Assembly: GCA_907163375.1 (NCBI GenBank)
Contig: CAJQUW010006829.1
Span: 37,501 to 101,500 of the forward strand
Direction: 5' to 3'
Origin: Prostheceraeus crozeri
Taxonomy: Eukaryota; Platyhelminthes; Polycladida; Euryleptidae
Length of the DNA: 64,000 nt
The position numbers were made by a program, and so were the translations under genes. Shown piece by piece: positions 31,176 to 44,925 of the stretch (within the stretch, counting starts at the first letter, position 1; each line of letters starts with the position of its first letter). Under the pieces are notes generated by a model. The model was not told the origin of the DNA. It worked only from the letters and a program-made list of their open reading frames with translations, and ran no database searches.

Positions 31176-34100
31176 CTGAAACAAAAAGATTATCATTCAA
31201 TATTGTGGAACAAAATTAGTTACATCACATAGTCGTATAAATAAATCTTTCGCAGATAATACTTCAGTATCTCAATTTTTTTCATCTAATTTTCTTTAAT
31301 TTAGTCTCCTGTAGGTTAGTGACTGTAGCGCTCAACAACAGCAAAATTGAAGTAAAATTCTTCTTTTAAATGCCAAAATATCCTAAAAATAAAAATGTTA
31401 AGGAAAATGACAGGAAGTCCCAACGCTTCGGTGGTCATGAATTTCATCAAGGGCTACAACATAGTATGTGAAGGGTTGAAAAGTAATAATCAAATGAATG
31501 ACCGCTTATTGTTGCTCGTGTTTTGTGCTCAGTGCTGATTTTAGCAGATCAATGAAATTTGCTTCAGCAATTCTTGTTCTCATAGCATTATTTTGATGGT
31601 CAGGAATCACCACATAGCTCTTTATTGTGCATAGATTGAATATGTTGAGAAGTAACACCTTCCGGATGACTTCTAGACAATTAGTAACGGTTAAAATAAT
31701 CGAGTCAGGTAGGGGACTATAATTAACATTCAGGTTCTGACTAAAGGTGGTAGAGTGAGATTCAGATCATCATTCTTTGACATAATATTACATGTACAAA
31801 ATAATAGAAACAGAGAGCTGCCTTTGTCAAGTGAAAGCTAATGTTTACATTCCCCGGTGAAAAGCGAGTTTTCTGTGAATCTCAAGCAAGTTCATTGGTC
31901 AGATCCAGTGTGAACATTAATAATATCAATCAAATTCACATTTTTAAATTAAAGTAAAATTTATTTCAAAACATATCTAGTATACTGAAATTGTAAACCA
32001 TGCGGCAATGCGGAAATCCACAATTCATGCCATACATGTTGAAAGATTCTCATCTCCACTTGAGACAGAAGCTGTCTTCAAGCCAACAATACAAGCACTG
32101 ACTTTCGATATTGCGTTGCGCATGCTGTCGATTTGTTGTTGTCTGTTACAATGCAACACTAACGTAGACTGTCATCAAATGGGCTTTCAAAGATTCCCAT
32201 ACATCACAGCATTCTTGGGTTACTACCCAGACATTGTATGTTCCTTAGTTAAAAAGCGATCATGTGCGTGTCGGAAAATTGGTGAACGTCAATTATTTTG
32301 TCTTTGTTCCACAGAAATTGAGTTATCTTCAGAGCACAAATATAATCTTGCATTGATCTCCCTCATCGCTACAAATATCCTATAAGAATTTTACGCAATA
32401 TGAAACTAATAAACGGGAACCAGACCATGACTGAAGCTAATGTTTCATTCTTCATTGTTATGTCATCAGTGCTTCTTACAAGATGCTGATTATCGCTATA
32501 CAAAGATCTCCAGCCATCAAGAGTGTGGACAGATCATGTTAAGCTATGGACGTAAATGTGCCTCACGAACGCCATGAGGAGCGTAAATGACCGGATTCTA
32601 TGGAGAAAGATAATTCGTAAAGCCGCCATCGATACAAACTGGCAAACCTCGATGCCCAGGGAAATTAAGTCAAGTAAGTCAAAAAAGGAAGATGACAAAT
32701 ATTCTAAGTTTATCAAATAGTCACTGCTCGCACGCCTTTTAAGCTTATCAAAAGTGTAGTAGTCACAGAAGGGAAAGTGTTCTGGGGAACCAGATTTCAA
32801 AGCGAACAAAATACATAGCTTTTCGAGCGACTCACAGAGCGTGTGCCTTCTAAGCCTACATGATAGCTCTGCGTGTGCTTCTGGGGAGGATCTTAGTTTT
32901 TTCACCCACTCCTCCACTGCAGAGCTGCTTCTACCGAAATACTATCTGTAGAACACACACAATGGAGCAACATCCCGTTTAATGGAGAACGAGTTTTTCA
33001 CTCATGAGATTCTTGACACGTTTCTCAACCCGTTTAAGGAGGTGGGGCGTCCGGCCTACGAATGACAACAACACTCCATCAGAGGCAGGATAGTGGACTT
33101 GTAAAGATGGAAGACAATCTGTTGTGGAAAATGGCTACTGGCACGACAGATGCTGCCGACTTTGAAAAATTGAAATACGCAATCTGTTTTTCAACAGTCA
33201 GAGCTTCAGGTTGACGCCAAGCTTGTAAAATGGCCTGAATTTTCCGGCCAGTCGAGGCACGTTGAAAAGGTCTGCTCAGCATTCATCAAAAGTGTGAGCA
33301 TGAAAAACTGAACAACGGAATATTCTCGCTCGAATATTCATTCAGCAAGCACATGAGTTGAAGCGCTGCGCTGGAAGTGATTTGGAAGGAAATCACGTGA
33401 GCAACGGATGAAAATAGCGCTTCAAGCTAATTGAGAGTTGAAACGCAGACAGAGTATGACTCCTCTGTGTGAAAATGTCGCAATTGCTTCTTCATGCGTG
33501 CTTTCCCATTAAGGCTGCATAAAAGTCGACTTACTCAGAATCTCCGTCGTCAAACTATACTGTACAATAATTATGAATGATTGAATTTTCACATGTCAAA
33601 TATGCATTTGCTTGAACAGGTTGTACATGCACTGCTACATTGAATATAATACACTATTGCCTGAAATATGTTACATAAGAAAGAAATTGCAGCTACTACT
33701 GAATGAGTAAATAAGTAATATCACACAATTTATTAATTAAAAAAGAAACATGTTACTTGCTGAATATTGTGAAAATCATCATGAATCATGTCAATATTAT
33801 TACTCATAGAAAAATCATTGTGATCTATTGAGGATTTCCCCTCATGTGAATTGTTGCAAACTTCGCAGTTACAATCAATTTCACAGATAAGGCGATGAGA
33901 CCGCCGTCAAACTCAGAATTTTTCCAACCACTTTTTGTTAAACGAGCAATAAAGGGGAATTCGTTGACCTTGTAGGTTTTGACAGAAGATTAAGTGAATT
34001 TCAATAAATTGATGTCAATTAAATGATAAGTCAGCAATTCTAATTTCAATCAATCAATGACATAAATTTCGATTGTCAGCTATCTTCACAGCATCAATTT

Positions 34101-37100
34101 CCTTGTCAACTTATTGACTGACTTGAATACAATAAGTTATGTTCACTCAAAGAAATTTCTGTTCGATACGAGTCCGAAATTTTGCTTTAATTAGGAATAC
34201 TTGTGTGTAATTTTTACACCTCTCTAATATCGATTGAAGAACTTATTCCACATAGCGCTCGATCATGCAAATCCTCGCACTGAGACTTCTAATGATTGAA
34301 ATGTTTTTGAATTACATTTTCAATCGTCCACTACTGATACCATTAACACTCAACACTCCGTCCACACACTTCGTGATGCAGGAAAATTACAGCAAATATT
34401 AAGGTCACGAGCAAAGAGGTTTCAAATCTCTGCTCAGCTATCTGCTATTGTTCATTGCAGATGTACATCATCGTTTGCTATCTTAAAGGAAAAAAATCAG
34501 CAGTGATGATCAAAAGTTCATTAAATTGATTGCTCACTTATTTCAATTTCGATTAATTAATTGAAAAGAGCAACTTCATTGCAATCAATTTTTGATAATC
34601 CCTATTAATAAGTTCAAGATTTGTCAAATATTTCTTCGTGTGCTCTCCAACTTTATTTCATAAATCATTCACATAACTGTCCCGTACAAGATCTACAACA
34701 CGTGCAGAGGTGGGCAACGCGTGGCCCCCACCAATTCTCATCCAAAGTGGCCCGCGGACATTATTTGAATCGTAGATTTTAGAATGTGAAATACAGTTCC
34801 TTAAAAGACAACAACTTTGCTGGATCTAATACTGTTGCACACATTTACAAATACACTTATGCCATGTGCTACCAGCAGTCCCTAAACTTGCAATCAAAAG
34901 TGTCCTATACTCAATATATGAATTCTGAACATACTTCTTTCTGCCTTTAAAAATTGGTGGCCCCTCGACCCGTCTAGCGGGCCACTATTTGTGGCCCTCT
35001 ATCCCAACTTGATTGCCCACCAATGTGCTAAGTCAATACTCAAAGGAGAACACTTGACTGTTTTTCTTTTATTAATTGCTTACAAAACTATCAATGAAAA
35101 TCAATTGACTGATTATGCTAATTATCTTGCTTTCTTTCATAACTGATTGACTTAGCGGAATTGTTAGCGACATCCCTGCTAATCTTACTCGTAAATGATG
35201 GAAGTGAATGATCCGATCACTGAGTTTTCAGAATCCGTACGTACGTACCTCGCGAATGTATCAGTCCTGAAGAAATTATCTCTAGAAATCCACTTGCTGG
35301 AGAACTGAGTAATCGTGAGAGAGCGACATCCTAACACGTGCAGACACCTGTTGGGAAATTCTCACCACAATCTGTCAGCTCACGCAACTTCATGCCGCTA
35401 CCCAGCGTCTAAGTTTTCTTCTTCCTCAATTTGTGCGTCGTCCCACCCCTCCACGCCATTCACGTGGTCATTTATTAATTTTTCAATCATCCGTTCGTCC
35501 ATACAGTTCTTCATCAAGCAAAGACAGAATTTCTCCTTTCTCCAAGATTCAGTCACCTCTCTCTCATGTATCTCCTGAATGAATTTTCTTACTCTCCTGT
35601 GTATAAGTCTCCATGCATTTGTCTTTCACTTTATTCACCTTTCAACCAGCATCTGTGCTTCCAGTTCCAGCTCACTCGAATTCTTCATTCCTTCCTCTGC
35701 TTTCTCAGGTGAAAGGTCGAATTACGGACAAAGGAGAAACAATTTCACGCCAGATGTTATTCCGTTCCACCGCATTCCTACTTGCTAGCTAACACTTAAT
35801 CCAGAGCAGAGACTTAGTGACTCACACCTGCGAAGATGTCATACACAGAGGTAGATGCAGTCCAATGCGCAGAATCGAACTTCGCGTGGACAACGGCAAC
35901 GTCCCACTATTCCCTCTGAGCGTCGAGTGGCTTTCCTGGCATGTTATCTGCACGATTCACAACTGACGAGCAACTGTTCCATTCAATGAGCCTTGGCTCA
36001 TCTGGTATTCAAGGCCAAATATAATCACAAAATTGTCACTTCAAATTGCACAAGTTGTAAAAATGATATTGAATGTACAAGAAATAAAGCTTAGGAGGTC
36101 GGATAGCTCAGCTGATTTATGGTTCATGTAAAAGTTCATGCAAACTTAACTGCTATACTCATAGAATAAATGCTCGCCTTTATAACGTTCTGCTCACATA
36201 GGAAGGAAACGTACAGAAAGATAATATCAAAATTGGAAATTATACCGAGAAATCAGAAAAGCAGCGCTGGTATTCAATGCGCTCCTCCCTGTTGCTAGCT
36301 TCAGGCTTCAGAATTTTTATGTATACTATGTCTGCATAAAAATATATATATGCTGACTGTGCGATCCGCCTCATATATGTGCGTATTAAAGAACATTGCT
36401 GGGGAAGGGTTTAGTGCATATAGCTTGCACTCCCCACAGTATCACAATATCCCTTATGACATTTCTTTTGTAGGCGCGGACACGGATACCATCAACTTAT
36501 GCCTTCGAGAAGCTATGTACATAAAAATTCTGAACTCTGGAATCAATAACAGTGAAGAAGGCACTGAATGCCAAGGCCTGTTCTTCTGATTTCTTGACAT
36601 ATATTTAAAGTTTGATATCATCTTTCAGTATTCTCTGTAATCTTCCCTTTTATGGAAAAATTGTCGTAATAGCGGCATAGTAACAATTAAGCTGTTTGGT
36701 TTAACTGAAATTTTACATCATAAATCATACAATTATGCTGCCAAAATTCATTTATGACTCAATGGTTCCATTCTGTTAGCTTTAGAAAGTGCCACTGCTC
36801 TCACTGTAGTTTATTAGCGGTGAGAGTTGTCAGCATAAGAAGGCGGTCCTATCTTTTACTTGCTACAACGGCTGTGTCTTGGGTAAGGTAGGGTTAGTAA
36901 AAAAAACGATTATTAGACAAGATATTTATGGTGCGCTTATTGATTACATGGTTCATCGAGATATCATACAACTAAGAAAATGGACAAACTATGAATGTCG
37001 CATCGCTTGGGGCTTGGATGACTTAACAAGCTTGAAAATCATCAATCAAATTCAATCCAATTCTAAAGACATCTTTTGAAAATTATTGGCAATTATTTTA

Positions 37101-37261
37101 CGTTGATGGTTGATTCCGTTTGCATTTCTCGCAAATCTAGGTTTTGAGTTGTTGAATCTGTCATCAATATTTCTGCCTTTAAAAACGCTGATTTTAAATA
37201 TAATATTAGTAAAAATCACCATTATCGTTCGTGCTGTTCATCATTTCAATGTTTCACTTAC
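31176..37261. other. integrin intron 7
   Basis: 6.1 kb. Contains the hAT-like MITE at 34705-35025. The rest is AT-rich sequence in which I recognise nothing; ORFs at 32008-32385 (+), 32534-32917 (-) and 35315-35578 (+) show no family pattern. Confidence 0.4.
34705..35025. mobile_element. hAT-like MITE, probable
   Basis: Terminal inverted repeats CAGAGGTGGGCAAC (34705-34718) and ATTGCCCACCAATG (35012-35025) match at 11 of 14 positions and follow a hAT-type CAGnGGTGGGCAA pattern. 321 bp, no coding. The flanking 8 bp do not match each other well, so the ends may be off or the duplication decayed. Confidence 0.5.
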
Positions 37262-37409
37262 CGGACAAAGTGTCTTCAGCAGCACCAATCGATTTGTGAA
37301 AGCAATATTAAGAACTGAGTGGTGTGCCGGTTCGCGTGAGTTGGTGATAGTGAAATTCAGCCAAAAATCGTCTTCCCTTCCGAAATAGAATATGTATTTG
37401 CCGGGGGCT
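37262..37409 (-). CDS. integrin alpha exon 7 (calf-1)
   Basis: 148-bp exon between acceptor TTCTTCAG and donor GTAAGT. Its first base completes the split codon of exon 6. It encodes FWLNFTITNSREPAHHSVLN, the calf-1 N-G-E-x-A-Y equivalent, ending KTLCP. Phase 0 end matches exon 8. Found by phase and family pattern; not obvious as an ORF because the frame is short. Confidence 0.82.
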
Positions 37410-38655
37410 CTGAAGAAGAAATGAAGAAAGAAACATCACTTTCCCCACAAATGTAGATTGTTATACAGTTGATGATTTTGTTGTATTCACGGACATTGAA
37501 GAACATATTTTCACGGATATTATATCGCACTGCTTTTTGGACTGAAGGTAAGCTTTTTTCAAAGTTTAAATAAAATTCAATGGAATAAATGTTTGACAAA
37601 ATAGATCGTTCCTTTAAAAACCTTCTACGTTGCATAACATACAATCATCAAAATGGAGCTTTTTCCTTTATTTTTTTCTCAACTAACACAAAAACACAGT
37701 CATTTCGGAGACGCTGGAATGCATTCCTAAATTCCTAACATAAAAAATACATGTCATTTCATGCGGAGCATGTTATTTCGCACACTCGATTCCAAAAATT
37801 CAGAGCGCTAACTTGATATTCAAGGATAGAACTGCAGTGTATTGTGCACATTCTTTCATATGTCGACTCTGCCGAGTATGAAATATTTTATCAGACAAAG
37901 TTTTGATTTTTCTAAATTTACTTCAATGAAAATGCTGAAATTATGGGAATCATTTGAGCAATATGAATTTTGATGTTATGATTACAGTCCGTGCTCATCT
38001 GAAGGGCAATTATTGTTATGTATTGTTATTATCTAGAATTCCATGGCATTCCACATACCGGCATGCTCTAAAGCATAAAAATCGAACTTCCCTTAGCGCT
38101 TTTAATTTAGATGGACGTGACAAGCAAAGATCGTGTAATCAATGTGTCATTCAAGTCGGGCGAGGGTCATTTACTCCTTTGTTTTTCAGTGATTACGAGG
38201 ATGTGAGCGAGAGACATCAATTTCTCTCTAACCCTATCATCGAAATTCTAGAAAAATCTGATGCTCAATATGTCAGCAAATTAGTTCCACAGAAACATGT
38301 CCTTTAATTTTAAGATCGGAAATCGTTTCTGTGTGATGATCCGAAATTTCCTAATAAACACCGAGTTATATATTATCAACTGAGCCAACAAACAATGTTG
38401 CTATAAAAAATTGACAAGATTTTTGGGTCACCCGAAGTGAAGTATTTGGTAAATAAAGTGACCGATAGTTTATGAATGTAATTCGAAATGTGCAATGATG
38501 GAATCCAGTGTTGATATACATGGACTTCGAGCGATTGAAAATTACGCTCATCAGCCACAGCGCAATTGCAGTATTATAGAAATCAGGTAGCATCTTCTGA
38601 TTTCAATACATCTTGAATGTCAGAAAATTGCACGATCACTTAAATTATGACTCAC
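37410..38655. other. integrin intron 6
   Basis: 1.2 kb; nothing recognised. The plus-strand ORF at 37954-38307 (117 codons) has no family pattern. Confidence 0.4.
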
Positions 38656-38732
38656 CTTTGTAATGTTGTAGACATTTTCATATTGAGATCACTAACACAA
38701 ACAGGTTGTCGACAAGTTTTCGTCCACGGTAA
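38656..38732 (-). CDS. integrin alpha exon 6 (thigh/calf-1 linker)
   Basis: 77-bp exon: acceptor ATTTCAG, donor GTGAGT. It encodes TCRQPVCVSDLNMKM, the conserved C-x(n)-C-x-(S/P)-DL segment at the genu. Ends with two bases of a split Arg codon. Confidence 0.85.
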
Positions 38733-38837
38733 CTGAAATACGGGAATGACAGTTCAGTTTAAAGTAATTAGACCATTGCAACATCATTTTTGTAAAATGA
38801 AATGATGCACTACAATAAATAAAACGCTTCTATCGAA

Positions 38838-38945
38838 GTTTTGAGCTCTGGAATAATTTGCCAACTGAGTGTGTTTTTGCACCGTCTGCTAACGGATTTA
38901 AAAAAAGACAAGGGCGTGAATTTCGTCATCTTTTGTGATATTGCA
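38838..38945 (+). mobile_element. LINE C-terminal remnant
   Basis: Plus-strand translation ELWNNLPTECVFAPSANGFK is the characteristic end of many LINE ORF2 proteins (WN-LP-----AP-----FK). About 100 bp, isolated. Confidence 0.5.
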
Positions 38946-39539
38946 AACCGATGCCAGCTTTAATAGCAACGCTCTTCTGAAAGAACCTTTTCGGCCATTA
39001 CCTGTAATAACCTTTCAAATTATTTTACCGATGACTTTTTCCTTAGAATAATGAAATACTAATTATCTTTTATCGAACATAATTCTTACCCCAACTGCAA
39101 CTACATGTTGAGCGAATATAATGTGCAACATTACAGCAGGTAATGGTTGTGAAGGCACTTATAGGCGCTCATTTCTTTTCCAGATAACACCAACTTATCC
39201 CAAAACAAAGGTGTCGAGACTCACATTGTTTTTTTTAAAAATCAGTCAGTCAACGGATGGTGCAAAAATACACTCAATTGGCAATATGTTCCACAGTTAA
39301 TCAATTTCGTGTAAGAAAGCATTTTAGGGCTGCGAGAATGATACACCTACAATGCATGTTTACTTGAAAAGTTATTTGATATAAACTAAGTATACACTAC
39401 ACCATAAGTTGTTGAGTGATTGCACAAGTCAATGATAATTTATACCGACATCAACAATGCCGCGATAAATTTTGAAAAAATATGCAAATTATGAACACGC
39501 CTTCGACAAGGTGCCTCCAAGTTTAGTAGACGTAGGGAT

Positions 39540-40450
39540 GATGCCTATTGTACAATTCAAATAAGCTGTGCTAGAGCTCTTGCGCGTTTCAAACGATGAG
39601 TCGTGACTATCGCGTCGTAAATAGGAATTAAGTATGTAAATTGTTTTCATGAATAAGTCTAACAAAAGATTGTGGCAGTCTTTAAAGTTAATTCGAACTA
39701 TCTCAGTGGATTGTTTTTCTTTCGCGTCATCAAAATATGGAATTCATTAAACGATTCAATAGTGAAAGCTCCAACCTTCATGATGTTCAAGAACAGACTC
39801 AAATCAATAGATCTAAGTGAATTTTGCTCATACTGTGACTGCTAATATGTGATTTCGTATAAAACTATTTGACAAGTGCTTTTTATACCTGATGGTAAAT
39901 TTTATTTAGATACATTCCTACATTCCATATTGAAGATGATTCTCATCATAATGAAGATCAAGAAGAGTCTCAATCTCATTGATCCGAGTGAATTTGTATA
40001 TATTGTGACCATGATCATTAAAGTGTAAATTTTGTATAGATGATTTTGTTGCATTCATTCTTGTATTAGATGTTAAGCATTTACGTTCTTCTGCTCCGTT
40101 GTGAGGACTCCCATCCAATGAACTCTTATCATGTCGTGATCATCACTCTTCAAATTTGCAAATATAGGCCCTATAGATCTCACGTATTTTGTATATGGTA
40201 TATGATGTACATGTATATCATTATGACTCTGAAAATTTGTAAATATGTAGGTCTCATATAATTTGTTTATGATGTGCATGTACATCATGATCACTTGGTG
40301 TATTTGTAAATATATATCTCATGTATTTTTTATTGATGCTAAACTTTGCGTATGCATATGTAACACGTTATCAACGCTTGCTTGTAAGTGCCCTTGCGGC
40401 CATCGCCTTGCGTTTTCTGTATATTTCAGAATAAACATTTATGACTTATG
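39540..40450 (+). mobile_element. LINE 3' end remnants
   Basis: Two related short segments (FKNRLKSIDLSEF at about 39788 and IKKSLNLIDPSEF at about 39957) resemble LINE ORF2 C-termini. They are followed by ~85-bp imperfect repeats (about 40140-40340, TTTGTAAATAT-TA-GTCTCAT...ATGTACATCATG) and a 3' UTR-like stretch ending in AATAAA at 40431. Probably two nested or tandemly duplicated 3' ends. Confidence 0.4.
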
Positions 40451-42819
40451 AAAAGCTTTATAAACCAAAATTAACTTTTGAGTAAGAAAGAACCTCTAGA
40501 AGAAGGTAGGGAGGACTTCCTTATACTATGCGAACTAAGTTCAACCTCCTTCATAGGAAATTTAATGAAAACTATCAATTCTTGTGTATCTGGCTTTCGG
40601 ATTTGCCATCTACCCAAATATCGTGCGGGCTTTGGAAAGTTTGAGGCTAACCTACCTTCCTAATAAGAGCCACAGTTTCAACTTTGTTTTTTACTTGTGG
40701 AAAGGAAGTCTTAAGCCGCTACTTTCCCAATGGGGCTAAAACTGTTGACACCGTCAGACTACTGGAACGGTGTGAGACCATCATTCCGGGAGAAATTCCT
40801 ATCAACTGCCAATGACATGATGGGGAGACTCAACCATAGGATCAATAGATTGCAAGGCCAAGCCTACAGCCAGTGTGCCGTGACTGAAATTAGCGAATTA
40901 TCTTTTGACAGAACCAAACGTCAGTTTGTAACGTGAGAATCAGATCAAATATCGTCCAATTCATGCCTTCAGTTTATTGTGGGGGTCAGGCTAATGGTGA
41001 ATCGAGCTTCCACTGGGTTCTTGTAATTCTGATGTAAACTTGTGAAGTCATCAGTAGAGTCAAAGCGATCACTGAGGAATCTATGGTCTGTCAACGCACG
41101 CAGCTTTACCATTTTATACTACGATAGTCTCCGCGGGGATAGCGTGAGATGCTGCACATTCATGTGCCTGTTGATGAGCAGACAAGATAAGCGACTCACG
41201 ACAGCTGGCTAATGAAGTGCAATTCGCAGTTTCATTATCGAATGCTTTTGTTCTGCGACAATAGTCCACAGCAACACTGTTTATTGCGAATTGCTGCTTA
41301 ATGTCTTGCGATTTATGACCGGCTTCCCATGCGACCAGCGTGTCCATTATAGTGTTTGGTCCACTCCACCGAAAAACTTGTGCATGCATTTGATTCCTCT
41401 CTTCAGGTATCCCTTTTCCAAGCATTTTCTACCTCACTACCTGCATAAAATTCGGTGAAATAAGTCGAGCTGCTGTGGCAATGAGATCACACAGGACTAT
41501 TTTCGTCTCAACTTCTATCTCATGACATATTTACGCACCTCTCCCACGGTTTCTCTAAGACCTAAGCTTACCATCAGTATTTCCGTGTTTTCTGTGTCAG
41601 CAAGTTTTACCCCACAGATTGTTCTTATTATAGCTTTTTCTCCTCCTTTAACAGAATACATTCTTTCTTTCTACATATTAGCTTTACTTCACACTTCAGA
41701 GCGAGACAAGTTCTTAGAAGGCATGTACTCGCATTGTTGTGATTTAAACACCGCTACTCTCAAGAATTTTGTCAAAACAATGAGGGTACATGCATTCAAT
41801 GAATTTTTCCTGGACAGCGGCGTAAACTTAAGCAAACCAGTCTGAAACAAGCAATAAAAATGAATTGCACTTGTACAGTGTACGCATAGAACTACAATAG
41901 ACGCTTATATATAGATGCTGTTCTCTGAATGAATTCATATCGTCGGACAAAGGGAATATACGCGTCCGTTGAAAAATATAATGAAGATGATTTCACAGCA
42001 CGACCACTTTTTACATCACAATATTTCCTGACTAATCAGCACAATTTTCAATGATCCTCGGCGATAAAGCAATCAATTGTTTATTAGACATTTGCGATGT
42101 TTCCATTATGCCACAGATTTTATTCAGCTTCGCAGTGATTGCTCCATATGAGCATACATTCGTTTGCTACATTCAGCTACTAGGACGACTGCTTCAAGTT
42201 TAGTTTAATTTAATTTACAGAGAATATTATGGCGCTTCTGACAGGGAGGTAACCTCTTCACATTCAAATCAATTCGAGTTATGAATTTGTGACTTAGAAA
42301 GGTGTCTTCAGACTCCATAGAAGATGTACAAGGCTTTGATAGGCCAAAACATGCTTATATTATCTAGAATGACTGAATAAGCTGCTCTGACAGATACTAT
42401 GATATCGCTGAGCGGCATATCATAAAAAGATTGCAGAGTGCCAGTTCGCCCGCGCATGTAATGGAAAGTTGGCCACCTGACGTAAACAATACAACTTTTA
42501 ACACTCTTATTGATGTATAGCACACGCACATGCATCGGATAGCCCACCTTTTGAGGGCCATTTTGAAAATAACTTGAGTCCGCTCGACGGAGCAACAATC
42601 AAACGTAGTAGTGCAGTGTGTGGACAGAATTATTAAAACCATAGATACAAAATGCATTTTTTGGAGATAAATTAACTTTTTCAATAACGGTCCTGCAAGG
42701 AAACGAGTGCCGATAGCACGAGTATTGTCTCAAAGTATGGATATGGCAATGTACGATTTTACAGTACTTGGGTTACCCTAATGATAAATGTGGAAAGGAA
42801 ACTATGATTTAAGAAAAAA

Positions 42820-42891
42820 TGTCCAGACAGGGACTCGAACCCTGGCACTCAGATCAGAAATCTGATGCTCTACCACCTGAGCTATCTGGAC
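42820..42891 (-). tRNA. tRNA-Arg (anticodon UCU)
   Basis: 72-nt cloverleaf on the minus strand. The acceptor stem GTCCAGA/TCTGGAC is perfect, discriminator A. D arm GCTCAGGTGGTAGAGC, anticodon stem TCAGA/TCTGA with loop TTTCTGA giving UCU, T arm CAGGGTTCGAGTCCCTG. A T6 terminator follows (A run at 42814-42819 on plus). It lies inside an integrin intron, on the same strand as the host gene. Confidence 0.96.
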
Positions 42892-44438
42892 TTCATGAAC
42901 TAATAAACTATCCATACCCATCACTATTGTTACAATGCAATTGAAGGGTGTTCTCATCAAAGCAGTTCAATTATTTGCTCTTCACTGATGAAATGAGTGA
43001 GATCATTGAAATGTGGTATTCAACTGGTGGCCGTTAATCATCTCAATTATGTTGTGAATAAGTGACATCAATGTTGTCATCAAGTGACACCTACTTAATA
43101 TTCAAGTTAACAGCATCTGATACTTCGTTAATCAATTGTTGTAACTTTGATTCCTTTGAGATGACACCAATTCATCCGGTTATTGGCAAAAGCTCTCCGC
43201 TAGTGAGGTTGACCAGCCTGGTCAAAGAAAGGAAAGTCCCTGGAGGTGGAAGGATGAAAACAAAGTGGTCGGCCTACGAAGAGGTAGTGCGACAATGTGC
43301 GAACCGCTTTCTGGACTCGGGTGTATCGACGTTCTTCAACGAAATGCGTGGGGAACTGTCATCAGACCGGACCGGAGCTTGCCAAAGTCCAACGGATGAA
43401 AAGGAACGTAAAATCGTGGAGTGAGTCACACTCGACACTTCTCACTGAACCGTGTAAGTTGCAAAAGTCATGCACGCTGGCAACTATCATCAAGTTATCA
43501 TGATTACTCTATAGTGAGGTAATCTTCACCAATTATGATGGTGTACTTCTTATGGCCTTCGTCTCCCGGCTGAGTGGTGAAAATTAATTGAGAGTAACAT
43601 GTTTTTCATGAATCGTCTTCATTATTAAATGCTCAAAACCAGGGCTGGGTTTAATCCAGAAAATGGCATAGGAAATTGTTTCTTGAAATGAATGGAAAAA
43701 ATACATTTCCCTGCTTGATTCTCGACGCACATGCAGATATGCAGGATAATCAATATATTGAGCAATACATACGCATCACCAAGTTTCTCATTGCTTGTAT
43801 AACTAATGCGTTAGTATCCATGATACTCGGTGAGTGATGAGGTCAGACTTTTTGATGAAATAACCAACATGTGGAAAATTGCGACATTAGTCATGCAGAA
43901 ATCTCTAATACATCTACTTGAAAATGTCCTGCAATTAATACCTAACCAATAACGGCAAAATTGTCTTTACAGCAAGCGATGGAGTAGGGGGCGAAGACAT
44001 GCGATTCATGACAACTCTGCCTTCGACACGGTGAATATTTTGAGGGTTCCAGGTAAAAATGGTCTTTTCAGAAATGGACCTGAAACCAAGATTTGATTAA
44101 TTGTTCAAAGGAAAGCCACATACTGGAATTTAGGTAGCAGAAACGTTTTCAACAGTATATATAAAATCTAGGTTTTTGCTGAAATTTAGCCAGAAAGTCA
44201 GCAGTCTTAGACACTTCGTGGAGGTAGGCCTCAATAGACCTACTTTGAAACTACCAGAGGCTATTGAGTTATCAGTCAAAACATTAATTGAAACCTCGTC
44301 CTTATTTGCTGCTGGAATCGCCTCTCATATTAAGATTTTATTTCGTGGCTTCCCCTTGGACCATTTTGCACGAAGACCATTATGATTTGCATCATAACTT
44401 TGAATACCTGAGTAGAATCACTGAAATAATGTACTCAC

Positions 44439-44925
44439 AAAGAAAGTCCTGAACGCAATTTTTGAGTTGTATACTGGAAATTGGTTGAGATCAGGTAATC
44501 CCTTTCCACTCGGAGGCTTCAAATCTAATATCCATGAGAGACGGAGAGAAATGGGATTCATCTTGTCAATGAAAGTGTGTGGGTTAATGTAGAGACGCTC
44601 CTGAAAAGTTGGTCTTTTATTCTTCTGCACTACTTTACTGTGTCGCAAAATCACTTTTTTGGTTAATGTCCGCGTTGCTCCTTGTTCAAACACAATTCTG
44701 GTGTCTTCTTTGCCCTTATCGAGTTCCATTGTCACCATTCCTTCAAAGACCGGTTTGTGGGAAAGCTTTGCTTCACTCACAACAGACTTATCGCCCGCGT
44801 GTCGGTATGAGAGGTAAATCCTCGCGGTAATGCAACGTCCGTCTTTGCCACATTGCACGAGCTGAGCGGTCGGATCCAATGACTGCTGAAGTTCGGCAGG
44901 CTCGAAAACAACCGAAGCAATGATG
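44439..44925 (-). CDS. integrin alpha exon 5 (thigh domain)
   Basis: Acceptor TTTTCAG, donor GTGAGT; one base plus 162 codons. It begins IIASVVFEPAELQQS and has a Cys pair (QCGKDGRC), IYLSYRHAG, RTLTKKVILRH and ISLRLSWILDL. Position and Cys pattern fit the thigh Ig-like domain. Confidence 0.9.

Noticed and set aside
41114..41425. 103-codon minus ORF in integrin intron 5
   Set aside because: No acceptor/donor pair in phase with exons 5 and 6, which already join correctly, and no family pattern.
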